From assembly GCA_035510605.1 (NCBI GenBank), contig DATKGW010000012.1, positions 1-64,000 on the forward strand: a stretch of DNA of 64,000 bases, written 5' to 3'. This DNA is from DATKGW01 sp035510605. GTDB lineage: Bacteria; Patescibacteriota; Saccharimonadia; Saccharimonadales; CAIOMD01. Position numbers and translations under genes: made by a program. A model generated the notes under the pieces. The model was not told the DNA's origin, ran no database searches, and was given only the letters and a program-made list of their open reading frames with translations. Shown one piece after another: positions 40,711 to 49,355 of the stretch (its first letter is position 1; each line of letters opens with the position of its first letter).

Positions 40711-41963
40711 CTTATTTTGATTACGACTTGGGAATTTTTGCCACGGCGCAAGACTACATAGCCGTTAATTGCATCGTCATTGTCTAGAGTCGTTTTACTA
40801 AGAGGAATCTGCAAGCCATTTATATATATGGCATTATCTTCTATAAAACGACGAGCTTCGGTTTTACTGGCAGCTAAATTGGTTTGTACTAAAACTTCGG
40901 CTAGTTCAGTAGCTAGTTTTACAATGTGTTTTCCGGTCTCTTCCCAAAATTCCGTAAGTTCAGTTTCTGAAAGTTCGTTGTAACTACGATTGCCAAACAA
41001 TACCTCTATCATGTGCTGATGTTTTATAGCTTGGTCTTCGCCATGGACAATCTTGGTAACTTCGTAAGCCAGGGTTTTTTGGGCAACGCGGCTGGCGCGA
41101 TCGTTATTAAAATCGACCATTACGGCGTCAATTTCATCTTTATCAAGTTCGGTATATACCTTTAAATAGTTCTCCACGCCTTTATCATCAACATTCAGCC
41201 AGAATTGATAGAACTGGTAAACACTTGTTAGACTCTCATCTAGCCAAATTGATCCATCCTCTGATTTGCCAAACTTTTTGCCAGTTGCCCCATTAATGAT
41301 TAAAGGTAAAGTGATAGCGTGCACTTCTTTAGAGCGTGCCTTACGGATTAGCTCAACACCAGACAGGCAATTTCCCCATTGATCGGCTCCTCCAAGCTGT
41401 AAGGTGACCCCATAATTATCGTAAAGATATAAATAATCCAAGCCTTGCAATAGCGTATAGCTAAATTCTGCATAGCTCATACCTGCCCCGCCTTCACCTA
41501 ACCTTTTGGCTATATAGTCGCGCTGCACTAGCGGTGTCATTGAAAAGTGTTTACCGATATCTCTTAAAAAATCCAATACTTTTAAACCTTTGGTCCAATC
41601 TAGGTTGTTAACTAAAGTAAATTGCTGGCCATCAAACACCTTCTTTAGTTGTTTTTCGGCTTGTGCAATATTGTTGGCAATTGTTTCTTCGCTTTGTAGG
41701 GGCCGTTCGGCATCTTTTCCGCCCGGGTCGCCAATTAAGCTGGTTGAACCGCCGGCTAACAAGATTGCCTTATGGCCATGACGCATAAAAACCTTATCGA
41801 ACATCATTGCCGCCAGGTTACCAATAGTTTGGGAAGGCGCCGAAGCATCAAAACCGTGGTAAAAGACCCAAGATTGCTTATTTAAATCTTCCATATCTTC
41901 AAATGTGGTTTGGTTTATAAAACCGCGCCATTTTAGTTCTTCTGATAATTGTATTTTGTTCAT
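40707..41963 (-). CDS. tyrS: Tyrosyl-tRNA synthetase
   Basis: A 418-residue class I synthetase. The HIGH-equivalent is in FDASAPSQTIGNLAAMM (about 37-53), where bacterial TyrRS usually has HIGHL. The KMSKS-equivalent is KFGKS (about 232-236), and YAEFSYTLLQGLDYLYLYDNYGV with QLGGADQWGN forms the tyrosine pocket. A C-terminal S4 domain (VLVQTNLAASKTEARRFIEDNAIYING) binds the tRNA variable arm. The cognate tRNA-Tyr opens this window. Confidence 0.96.
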   Translation of the reverse strand: MNKIQLSEELKWRGFINQTTFEDMEDLNKQSWVFYHGFDASAPSQTIGNLAAMMFDKVFMRHGHKAILLAGGSTSLIGDPGGKDAERPLQSEETIANNIAQAEKQLKKVFDGQQFTLVNNLDWTKGLKVLDFLRDIGKHFSMTPLVQRDYIAKRLGEGGAGMSYAEFSYTLLQGLDYLYLYDNYGVTLQLGGADQWGNCLSGVELIRKARSKEVHAITLPLIINGATGKKFGKSEDGSIWLDESLTSVYQFYQFWLNVDDKGVENYLKVYTELDKDEIDAVMVDFNNDRASRVAQKTLAYEVTKIVHGEDQAIKHQHMIEVLFGNRSYNELSETELTEFWEETGKHIVKLATELAEVLVQTNLAASKTEARRFIEDNAIYINGLQIPLSKTTLDNDDAINGYVVLRRGKNSQVVIKIS

Positions 41964-41972
41964 CTGTTAATT

Positions 41973-41978
41973 AGCATA
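41973..41978 (-). promoter_or_regulatory. -10 element of tyrS
   Basis: TATGCT on the minus strand lies 9 nt before the tyrS ATG. The predicted UTR is about 3 nt and no SD is visible. Confidence 0.45.
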
Positions 41979-42017
41979 TCACATCAATAATATATACTCT
42001 TCTAAAAGGAGCTATCT

Positions 42018-42102
42018 TGGTGCCGGGAAGAGGACTCGAACCTCCATGGATTGCTCCGCTAGCTCCTAAAGCTAGTGCGTCTACCAATTTCGCCATCCCG
42101 GC
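42018..42102 (-). tRNA. tRNA-Leu (anticodon TAG), CCA encoded
   Basis: The minus strand folds as a class II tRNA: acceptor GCCGGGA with TCCCGGC and encoded ACCA, anticodon stem CTAGC/GCTAG with loop TTTAGGA (anticodon TAG), long variable arm, and T arm GGAGG-TTCGAGT-CCTCT. It lies between rsmD and tyrS. No array repeats are attached to its 3' end, unlike tRNA-Tyr. Confidence 0.97.
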
Positions 42103-42130
42103 AAGATAATAGTTTATAAGATATAAACTA

Positions 42131-42661
42131 TCAAATTTTGCGGTAAAAAACCAGTGAGCCATCGCCATAATTGCGATCTAGCTCTAGTTTTAAATACTCC
42201 TGTTCAAACCTTGGATAATCAGGCGGCAAGGACAAGATTAATAAACCACCATTTTTAACATTTTGCACAAGCGTTTTTAACTGGTCATCTTTAATATCAT
42301 CATAGGGCGGATCGCCAATAACCAAATCAAATTGTGCCGAGCTATTACTTTCACTCCAAGTATTAGAATTGGCTCGAGCCAATTCAACCCGATCCGCCAA
42401 GCCAAGATTCTTAATATTTGCAGCTACAATTTCGGCTGCAGATTTATCAACCTCCGTTATAAATACGCTTTTGGCCCCACGGCTGATAGCTTCAAAAGCT
42501 ATTGCACCACTACCGCCATAGGCATCAAAAACAGTTAAGCCATTAATATCGCCCAGAACATTAAACAAAGCCCCGCGCATTTTTTCGCTCATCGGGTGAG
42601 TCTTATGGCCTTTAGGAGCATCGATATTCCGCCTCTTTAAACTGCCAGAAATAACTCTCAT
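42131..42661 (-). CDS. rsmD: 16S rRNA (guanine-966 N2)-methyltransferase
   Basis: A 176-residue SAM-dependent methyltransferase. MRVISGSLKRRNI and THPMSEKMRGALFNVLG are the RsmD-specific N-terminus. Motif I is FDAYGGSGAIAFEAISRGA (about 45-63), and the catalytic DPPY is at 117-120. The predicted -10 (TAGACT) is only 9 nt before the ATG. It is separated from the upstream PLC-like gene by 9 nt. Confidence 0.93.
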   Translation of the reverse strand: MRVISGSLKRRNIDAPKGHKTHPMSEKMRGALFNVLGDINGLTVFDAYGGSGAIAFEAISRGAKSVFITEVDKSAAEIVAANIKNLGLADRVELARANSNTWSESNSSAQFDLVIGDPPYDDIKDDQLKTLVQNVKNGGLLILSLPPDYPRFEQEYLKLELDRNYGDGSLVFYRKI

Positions 42662-42670
42662 ATGTTTAGT

Positions 42671-43492
42671 CTACACCTCGGCAGAAGCGATACCGGCTTC
42701 CCTGGCGGCCATATACCATGCCAGTGTCACGGTTGTAGCCATCCGAGGAGCTAATTCTTGCCTGACAATCTTCATCAGCTTTGGCGTCCAGCTCCTTTTA
42801 TAAAACATTTCATATATATTATAAAGAGCCACCTCGCGGGCTATACGTTTATAATATTCCAAAAAGCCCAGATGCTGCACGGTTTTTATTTCGTATCTAT
42901 TGGGTATGGCAATTTTACCGGACATTGGCTTAATAACCATCGAGGCTCCTCCTTCGAAAAGGGCGTGTGTGGTAAATAATCCTTTAGCACCCCACATCTG
43001 CCAATTTTTGGAAACCATCGCCGGTTTGGTATCTGCCGATATAATCAGTTTTTTGTAGACCGAATCTCGCGTTTCTTTAGCCTCGCCCCTTAAATCCTCT
43101 AGTTTTTGTTCAAAAGGATACTGATGCGCTGGGGTTAAGCCATCTAATATCGCATGAGCCAACCAGGCGGCATCAAAAGCCGCCCTCTCTTTATTATGGT
43201 TGCGCAGCTCTTTGCTTAAATTATAATAATGCTCTTCTATCATCTGTAAAAGTTCACCTTCTTCCGGATCATATGGGTCATAGAAATGCCAAGGTTCGTT
43301 ATGCCCGGCTGATTTTGCCTTCATGCCATCCGGCCCATTTTTACCCTCGAAATGCAGTAACAAACGTTTAGATGGAAAGGTCTCATCTTTGGTGAGCAAG
43401 TTTTTTAAGGCTTTGCGAGCAATACGGTCGACCTTCTGGTGGGTGCCTAAAAAACTGCCTGATAAATTAGTTAGTGTAGATCCTGAATACAT
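42671..43492 (-). CDS. Putative zinc-dependent phospholipase C / S1-P1-like protein
   Basis: A 273-residue protein of unrecognised family. Histidines are spaced as in helical Zn-dependent phospholipase C or S1-P1 nucleases: H18 (FLGTHQKV), H47, H69 (PWHFYDP) and the helix AAWLAHAILDGLTPAHQYPF with H113, D117 and H123. The early FLGTHQKVDRIARKAL and PAHQYP-type motif fit, but there is no signal peptide and the N-terminal Trp ligand is missing. Treat the assignment as weak. It lies 19 nt after recG. Confidence 0.5.
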   Translation of the reverse strand: MYSGSTLTNLSGSFLGTHQKVDRIARKALKNLLTKDETFPSKRLLLHFEGKNGPDGMKAKSAGHNEPWHFYDPYDPEEGELLQMIEEHYYNLSKELRNHNKERAAFDAAWLAHAILDGLTPAHQYPFEQKLEDLRGEAKETRDSVYKKLIISADTKPAMVSKNWQMWGAKGLFTTHALFEGGASMVIKPMSGKIAIPNRYEIKTVQHLGFLEYYKRIAREVALYNIYEMFYKRSWTPKLMKIVRQELAPRMATTVTLAWYMAAREAGIASAEV

Positions 43493-43511
43493 GTTTTCTC
43501 GACTGACTTTA

Positions 43512-45551
43512 TTAATTCAGGTATGTCAGTTTACTGGCACGCTGAACTTTTTCGGCTATTTGTTTATATTTTAGCAAATTTTCACCCTTTTCTTTAAAAG
43601 CTTTTACGGCCATCCTAGTCAATGAAATCAATTTTACATCTGTTAGTTGGGCAATTCGCAGATCCAGCTCACCATGTTGGCGTGTGCCATAAATTGCCCC
43701 CGGGCCACGGATTTCTAGATCAAGATCTGCCAGTTCAAAACCGTTGGCAGTACTGGCTATGGCCTGCATTCGTCTGGATGGAGCCGAAGAATCACTCATT
43801 ACCAAATAGCAATGGCCCTTATGTTCGGCCCGGCCAACCCGGCCACGTAACTGGTGTAGCTGAGCTAGGCCAAACCGGTCGGCACCCTCTATTACCATAA
43901 CAGTGGCATTGGCTACATCAACGCCAACCTCAATTACCGTTGTAGCCACCAAAACATCAAGTTTATGAGCGACAAATTGCTGCATTATCTTGTCTTTTTG
44001 ATCGGATTTTAGTCGCCCGTGCAGCAAGCCCACCCGCCATTTTTTGAACTCCTTTTGGCTTAGTTCTTTATAAAGTTTTTCGGCACTGGCAACTTGCAGA
44101 ACATCGCTCTCGGTTATCAGCGGACAAACAACATATACCTGGTGACCAGCTTGGAGTTGCTTGTCAATGCTTTCAAACATCTGGGTTGTTGAATTCGGCG
44201 AAACAATGCTGGTTTCCACACCGGCACGGTTGCTGGGAGATTGATTTAGTACACTAATATCCAGCTCGCCGTAAACTGTCAGAGCTAGGCTGCGTGGAAT
44301 CGGAGTTGCTGTAAGACACAACACGTGGGGCATGTGGCCGGCTTTGGTGTGTAGTTTTTGGCGCTGTTCGACCCCAAAACGGTGTTGTTCATCAATAATT
44401 ACTAGCCCCAAGTGATGCCAGTCGACACTTTCTTGAAACAGCGCATGCGTGCCTACTAAAACGCTGATTTCATTATTCTTTAACCGTTGTTTTAATTCAT
44501 TTTTAGCGGCTGTTTTGACACTACCGGTGAGCATCGCAATTCTATCTTTTAGAGAGCTGTGAGACATTAGCATTGATAAAGTTTCGGCATGTTGCCTAGC
44601 CAAAAGCTCCGTAGGGGCAATAAAAGCAACCTGCAAACCGGCATCGGCGACCATTAACGAAGCCATTGCGGCAACGACAGTCTTGCCCGAGCCAACATCA
44701 CCTTCTATTAATCGATTCATTGGCTTTTGACTGTCTATATCTTTATATATCTGCCAGACGGTTTTACGCTGGGCATCGGTTAATTTGAACGGCAAATGCT
44801 CGACGAACTCTATGGCAAGTTTTTGCTTAAAAGGTACAGTAACCGCTTTAGAGCTGACAAATTGATCTCTTAAGGTTTGGGCCGCCATCATGACTACAAA
44901 TAATTCGTCAAAGCCCAACCTTTTTTTAGCCTCAGATAGTTGGTTGGAGTCAGATGGAAAATGTATGGCACGAATGGCTTGAGCATAAGATATAAGATTA
45001 AAATCTTTGACAATACAGCTGGGCTGAATTTCGGGCATTTTATCTACAACCGGCAATACTTGGGAAATTAGTTTGCGGATTAATACCGAATTTATTGCCC
45101 CACTTTCGCGGTAAGTCGGTAAAATGCGAGCAGTGTGGGTAGTGGCCGATTCGTCAGCCAGCTCGATAGTCGGGTTAATTATTTGCAGGCGTTGACGCTG
45201 AAAAACAAATTCGCCGCTTAAATAATAGGGAGTATCGCGTTTTATAGAACCTCCGCGATAAGGTTGATTAAACCAGATAACCTTTACCCGGCCGGTTTCA
45301 TCTTCGGCCACGGCTTCGGTAATATGTAATCCGCGGCGGGCTCGACGCTGGGTTATCTCAGTTAAACGAACTTTAAGGCTCACTAGGCCCGGTTTTATCT
45401 CTGCAATTGTAATTACATGCGAATAATCGTCATAGCGCCGCGGGAAATAGTTGATTAAATCTTCTACAGTTTTAAGGCCAGCCGCTTCCAGGCGCTTATC
45501 AAGTACTTCACCCACTCCCTTTAACTCATTTAAACTGGTTTTTAGAGTCAT
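43512..45551 (-). CDS. recG: ATP-dependent DNA helicase RecG
   Basis: A 679-residue helicase that regresses stalled forks. The N-terminal wedge/OB domain (about 1-160) has GVGEVLDKRLEAAGLKTVEDLINYFPRRY. Walker A is GDVGSGKT (284-291), DEQH is at 387-390 and the TATPIPRSLAL motif III follows. The second RecA domain has HGRLKSDQKD and TTVIEVGVDVANA, then QLRGRVGRAEHKGHCYL. The -10 TACACT (extended TGC) is 9 nt before the ATG. Confidence 0.97.
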   Translation of the reverse strand: MTLKTSLNELKGVGEVLDKRLEAAGLKTVEDLINYFPRRYDDYSHVITIAEIKPGLVSLKVRLTEITQRRARRGLHITEAVAEDETGRVKVIWFNQPYRGGSIKRDTPYYLSGEFVFQRQRLQIINPTIELADESATTHTARILPTYRESGAINSVLIRKLISQVLPVVDKMPEIQPSCIVKDFNLISYAQAIRAIHFPSDSNQLSEAKKRLGFDELFVVMMAAQTLRDQFVSSKAVTVPFKQKLAIEFVEHLPFKLTDAQRKTVWQIYKDIDSQKPMNRLIEGDVGSGKTVVAAMASLMVADAGLQVAFIAPTELLARQHAETLSMLMSHSSLKDRIAMLTGSVKTAAKNELKQRLKNNEISVLVGTHALFQESVDWHHLGLVIIDEQHRFGVEQRQKLHTKAGHMPHVLCLTATPIPRSLALTVYGELDISVLNQSPSNRAGVETSIVSPNSTTQMFESIDKQLQAGHQVYVVCPLITESDVLQVASAEKLYKELSQKEFKKWRVGLLHGRLKSDQKDKIMQQFVAHKLDVLVATTVIEVGVDVANATVMVIEGADRFGLAQLHQLRGRVGRAEHKGHCYLVMSDSSAPSRRMQAIASTANGFELADLDLEIRGPGAIYGTRQHGELDLRIAQLTDVKLISLTRMAVKAFKEKGENLLKYKQIAEKVQRASKLTYLN

Positions 45552-45560
45552 TATATTAAA

Positions 45561-45569
45561 AGTGTAGCA
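45561..45569 (-). promoter_or_regulatory. Extended -10 promoter of recG
   Basis: TG-C-TACACT on the minus strand at 45569-45561. The ATG at 45551 gives a predicted UTR of 2-3 nt, with no SD. Confidence 0.5.
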
Positions 45570-45674
45570 GGTAGTAATAAATGCTCAGTGCAAAATCAGT
45601 TTTTGATAATATTATTTCGCCGGATGTGTCTGATAAACTAAAAGCTTAATAATTATTCGTGTCTATTAGATTTT

Positions 45675-45683
45675 TGGTATACT
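45675..45683 (+). promoter_or_regulatory. Extended -10 promoter of the PBP gene
   Basis: TG-G-TATACT at 45675-45683, with a weak -35 (TTCGTG) 16 nt upstream. The UTR is about 30 nt and contains AAGGGG right before the ATG at 45720. Confidence 0.5.
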
Positions 45684-45719
45684 TACTGCTATGCACTTAT
45701 CGAGTCTATAAAGGGGAAA

Positions 45720-48521
45720 ATGAGTAAGCTAACGAACCGTTTCTCATCACTTATAAATAAGACTAAACGGACAACCAAAAAATCACCCAGGGGTAGTGTA
45801 CGGGTTAATCGTAATGTTGGTAACCGTATAAAATTGCACCGTGATAGCAGGGCCCGCAAACGGGCTGAATACTTGGCTACTTTACCTAAGAACCCCTATA
45901 AGCGAATATTATGGCGCTTACACCCGAAGCGAGTTTACGGATTCTTTACCAGCCGTGACGGCATTATATTAAGCCTAAAAGTAATAGGTATTTGTCTGGC
46001 GGTTTTCCTGGTTTTTATGCTAGCCCTTTTTGCATATTTTAGAAAAGATCTACCCAAGGGCATAGATAATCTGGCTACCTGTTCCCAGGGCGCCAGCACC
46101 ACGTATTATGACCGAACCGGCCAAACATTATTATGGGCCAGTTCTGGTGATGTAGAATGTTACCCGGTCAAATACGATGATATATCACCATATTTACGTG
46201 ATTCGATAGTCGCTGCTGAAGATAAAGACTTTTATAAACATGGTGGTTTTAGCATGTCCGGAATTATCAGAGCCGGCATAAATGACTTTTTGGGTCGTAG
46301 TACTCAAGGCGGCTCAACTATAACACAACAATTTGTTAAAAATTCAATGCTTTCTGCGCAACGAACCATCACCCGTAAAGTCAAAGAACTTATTTTATCA
46401 ATAGAATTAGAGCGCAGTTACTCTAAAAATCAGATCCTAACCGCTTATCTAAACGAAATTCCATTCGGTTCGGTTTATGACGGAGCCGAAGCTGCTGCCC
46501 GCGGATATTTTAATAAATCAGCTAAAGACCTTACGCTTGATGAAGCTACCCTTTTGACCGCCATAGTTCCAGCCCCTACCTATTATTCTCCTTACGGGAA
46601 TAACACTACAGCCCTAATCGATCATCAGCATCACGTTCTGGATCTGATGGTTACTCAAGGCTACATTACCAAAGCTCAATCTGATGCAGCTAAGAAAGTC
46701 GATGTACTGGCCAAGTTATCTACCACCAGCAATAAATATCAAGGTATCATCGCACCTTATTATGTATTGCAAGTCCAGGAGCAACTTGAGCAGCAATACG
46801 GTGCCACAAACGTCCAAAAAGCCGGTTTTAAAGTCATTACAACGCTCGATTTACGCTTACAAAAAGTTGCCGAAAGCGTTGTCAGCGATACCATGCCAAA
46901 AGTAGTTCGTAACAATGGGCAAAATATGGCCGTAGAGGCCGAAGACGTCCAAACCGGCCAGGTTCTGGCACAGGTTGGCGGTCGTGATTTTAATTACCCC
47001 GGCTACGGCCAAGAAAATATGGCAACCACTCCGCGCAGCCCGGGTTCTTCTTTTAAGCCCTACGATTACTCATCCCTCATGACTCAAAACCAAAACTGGG
47101 GAGCCGGCAGTACGCTTTATGATCTTAAAACCAATTTTGGCGGTGGTTATTCACCAAACGATTATGACTTCAAAGAGCCTGGTGCCGAAAGTATGCGCTC
47201 GGCCCTTGGCGGTTCACGCAATATCCCGGCAGTCAAATCTATGTATGTTGCCGGCATCCAGAATACTATAGATTTGGCCAAAAAGATGGGCGTTGTCAGC
47301 GGCACATCATGTGAGCCCAATTGCGGACTATCGGCAGCCATAGGTGACGGTAGTGAGATCAGGCTTGACGAGCACGTCAACGGCTACAGCACTCTGGCCA
47401 GAATGGGACAATATAAACCGCTAACCTACATCTTAAAAGTCCAGGACCGCTACGGAAAGACCCTGCAAGAATGGAAAGATACTCCCGGAACCCAGGTACT
47501 CGATCCGCAGATTGCCTACATTCTTAATGATATGCTGAGTGATCCGCATGCCAGCTATTTTGGCAATTCTTTTAGATTGGGTAACGGCTATAAATCGGCT
47601 ATGAAAACCGGCACCACCAATGCTAATGAAAACGGTTGGATGCTCGGTTATACGCCAAACTTAGCTTTTGGATTATGGATGGGCCGCCAAAATGACATCA
47701 AGGGAATGTATGATTACACCGATACAATTTTAGGGCCGGCTTGGAATAGTTTCATGAACCAGGCAAACAGTATTTTAGGTATTGGAGCTCAAAGCTGGAC
47801 AAAACCGGCCGGATTAAAAACCGTCTGTATTAACCAATCCACCGGCTACGCGACTACTAGTGGTGGTACTTGTGATATCTTCCCTAGCTGGTATCAGCCT
47901 AAATATCCTAATAATTCACAAAAGGCTGTAATTGATTCGGTTTCCGGTAAATTGGCCACCAGCTGTACACCCGATTTAGCCAAGCAAACAATAACCGGTG
48001 GCGGAATTTTGTCAGAGGTACCAAGTAGCGACCCGTTATATAACAACTTTATTAAACCGGAACAGGCCCGTTACGGGGCGAGTGGCGGTGCTATACCAAC
48101 AGACAGTGATGACATACACACATGCGACCCGGCAGATTTACCAACGGTTAGTGTAACCGTAAAGCAGTTGGCCTCGCCTGGTCAATACAGCCTTACTGCA
48201 AATGTGACTCAGGGAAAAGCTCCACTAAAAACTCTTAACTTTAAAGTAGATGGGACTATACCTGATGGCGGTTCTTATGATATTTCAAATTGTACAGGTA
48301 CCTGCCAGCCTATCACCTACACCTATACAGCTACCTCAAGCGGTTCACATAGTATAACCGCGGAAGTTATTGATACATACCTTTACGATGTGACCAGTGA
48401 CCCACCTCAGACCATTGATGTTACGCTAGCCAGTGCTAATACACGCTCTACCAACATATTTGCAGCAACCAATTCTTTGGTAAGAAATAATAATTTAACT
48501 TTAAGCCACCGTAAGCGTTAA
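45720..48521 (+). CDS. Bifunctional penicillin-binding protein (PBP1A-type)
   Basis: A 933-residue class A PBP polymerising and cross-linking peptidoglycan. A basic cytoplasmic N-terminus (1-80) is followed by one membrane anchor (about 81-106). The glycosyltransferase GT51 domain has the catalytic Glu in AAEDKDFYKHGG (E167) and RSTQGGSTITQQFVKN. The transpeptidase domain has SxxK at 443-446 (SSFK), SRN at 499-501 and KTGTT at 629-633. The C-terminal ~200 residues hold a Ser/Thr-rich beta domain with paired Cys (about 800-905). Monocistronic, convergent with the PIN-TRAM gene. Confidence 0.95.
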   Translation: MSKLTNRFSSLINKTKRTTKKSPRGSVRVNRNVGNRIKLHRDSRARKRAEYLATLPKNPYKRILWRLHPKRVYGFFTSRDGIILSLKVIGICLAVFLVFMLALFAYFRKDLPKGIDNLATCSQGASTTYYDRTGQTLLWASSGDVECYPVKYDDISPYLRDSIVAAEDKDFYKHGGFSMSGIIRAGINDFLGRSTQGGSTITQQFVKNSMLSAQRTITRKVKELILSIELERSYSKNQILTAYLNEIPFGSVYDGAEAAARGYFNKSAKDLTLDEATLLTAIVPAPTYYSPYGNNTTALIDHQHHVLDLMVTQGYITKAQSDAAKKVDVLAKLSTTSNKYQGIIAPYYVLQVQEQLEQQYGATNVQKAGFKVITTLDLRLQKVAESVVSDTMPKVVRNNGQNMAVEAEDVQTGQVLAQVGGRDFNYPGYGQENMATTPRSPGSSFKPYDYSSLMTQNQNWGAGSTLYDLKTNFGGGYSPNDYDFKEPGAESMRSALGGSRNIPAVKSMYVAGIQNTIDLAKKMGVVSGTSCEPNCGLSAAIGDGSEIRLDEHVNGYSTLARMGQYKPLTYILKVQDRYGKTLQEWKDTPGTQVLDPQIAYILNDMLSDPHASYFGNSFRLGNGYKSAMKTGTTNANENGWMLGYTPNLAFGLWMGRQNDIKGMYDYTDTILGPAWNSFMNQANSILGIGAQSWTKPAGLKTVCINQSTGYATTSGGTCDIFPSWYQPKYPNNSQKAVIDSVSGKLATSCTPDLAKQTITGGGILSEVPSSDPLYNNFIKPEQARYGASGGAIPTDSDDIHTCDPADLPTVSVTVKQLASPGQYSLTANVTQGKAPLKTLNFKVDGTIPDGGSYDISNCTGTCQPITYTYTATSSGSHSITAEVIDTYLYDVTSDPPQTIDVTLASANTRSTNIFAATNSLVRNNNLTLSHRKR

Positions 48522-48522
48522 T

Positions 48523-49329
48523 TTATTTTGTAATACGCTGGTCTCTTGTTTGTCTTAAATCTCTTCGAGGCTGTCTTTCGACAGAACGTATCCTTGAGTC
48601 TCGATCGGGCTGAGCATCGCCGGTTCTATGATCCGGTGTAGTAACTTCTGATACTTTTTGAGCAAATAACATTTTACCGGCAACTGTTTGGTGAGTACGG
48701 GTTACACGGACGCGCACCTTCTTACCCATATCACGGCGGGCGTTATCGATAACTATCATCGTCCCGTCTTCTAAGTAACCGACACCTTGATCTCTATTCG
48801 AACCGGCCTGTAATATTTTAACTTCAAAAGTCTCGCCCGGCAGGGCAATCGGCCTTAAGGCGTGTGAAAGTTCGTTAACGTTTAAAACTCTAACTCCTTC
48901 AATGCTAGCGACTTGGTTAAGATTAAAATCCGTAGTATATAAGTCGGCTTCGATTTTTTTAGCCAGGCGAACTAATTTATCATCAGTGTTTTTGGCCTGG
49001 ACTTTAGTGCGCTCTATTTTTACATTTACCGATGGTTCTTGTTGGAGTTGCTGCACGACCTCCAGGCCGAATCGTGCCCGTTCACGCTTGTGGGCATCTG
49101 TCCCATCAGCCAAAAATTGCAGCTCGGCTATTACAAATTCCGGCACTGCTAAATCAAAGGGCATAAAACCGAGCCTGGCTAGCTCAACAATTCGCCCATC
49201 TATTAAAGCGCAACTATCAAGTAGTGCGATTCTTTCTTTTGATCTACCGACTTTCATTTGCGGCAGTTCTTTTATTAGTACTAAAATTCCTATTGCTAAA
49301 ATAACAACAGTTTGAACAATTTCAAGCAT
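48523..49329 (-). CDS. PIN-TRAM domain protein (YacL-like)
   Basis: A 268-residue protein with an N-terminal hydrophobic anchor (1-20), a PIN nuclease-fold domain (residues 34-150; LLDSCALIDGRI, VPEFVIAELQFLADG and LYTTDFNLNQVA carry the conserved acidic residues) and a TRAM domain (about 165-225) that binds RNA. The tail is Arg/Asp-rich. Firmicutes YacL sits beside radA, as here. It starts 26 nt after the radA stop with AAAGGA, so they form one operon. Confidence 0.9.
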   Translation of the reverse strand: MLEIVQTVVILAIGILVLIKELPQMKVGRSKERIALLDSCALIDGRIVELARLGFMPFDLAVPEFVIAELQFLADGTDAHKRERARFGLEVVQQLQQEPSVNVKIERTKVQAKNTDDKLVRLAKKIEADLYTTDFNLNQVASIEGVRVLNVNELSHALRPIALPGETFEVKILQAGSNRDQGVGYLEDGTMIVIDNARRDMGKKVRVRVTRTHQTVAGKMLFAQKVSEVTTPDHRTGDAQPDRDSRIRSVERQPRRDLRQTRDQRITK

Positions 49330-49355
49330 AATGAATTTCCTTTATTTAAAATAAT

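Noticed and set aside
41971..42168. 65-residue open frame on the minus strand through tRNA-Leu
   Set aside because: It translates the tRNA gene itself, a common artefact.
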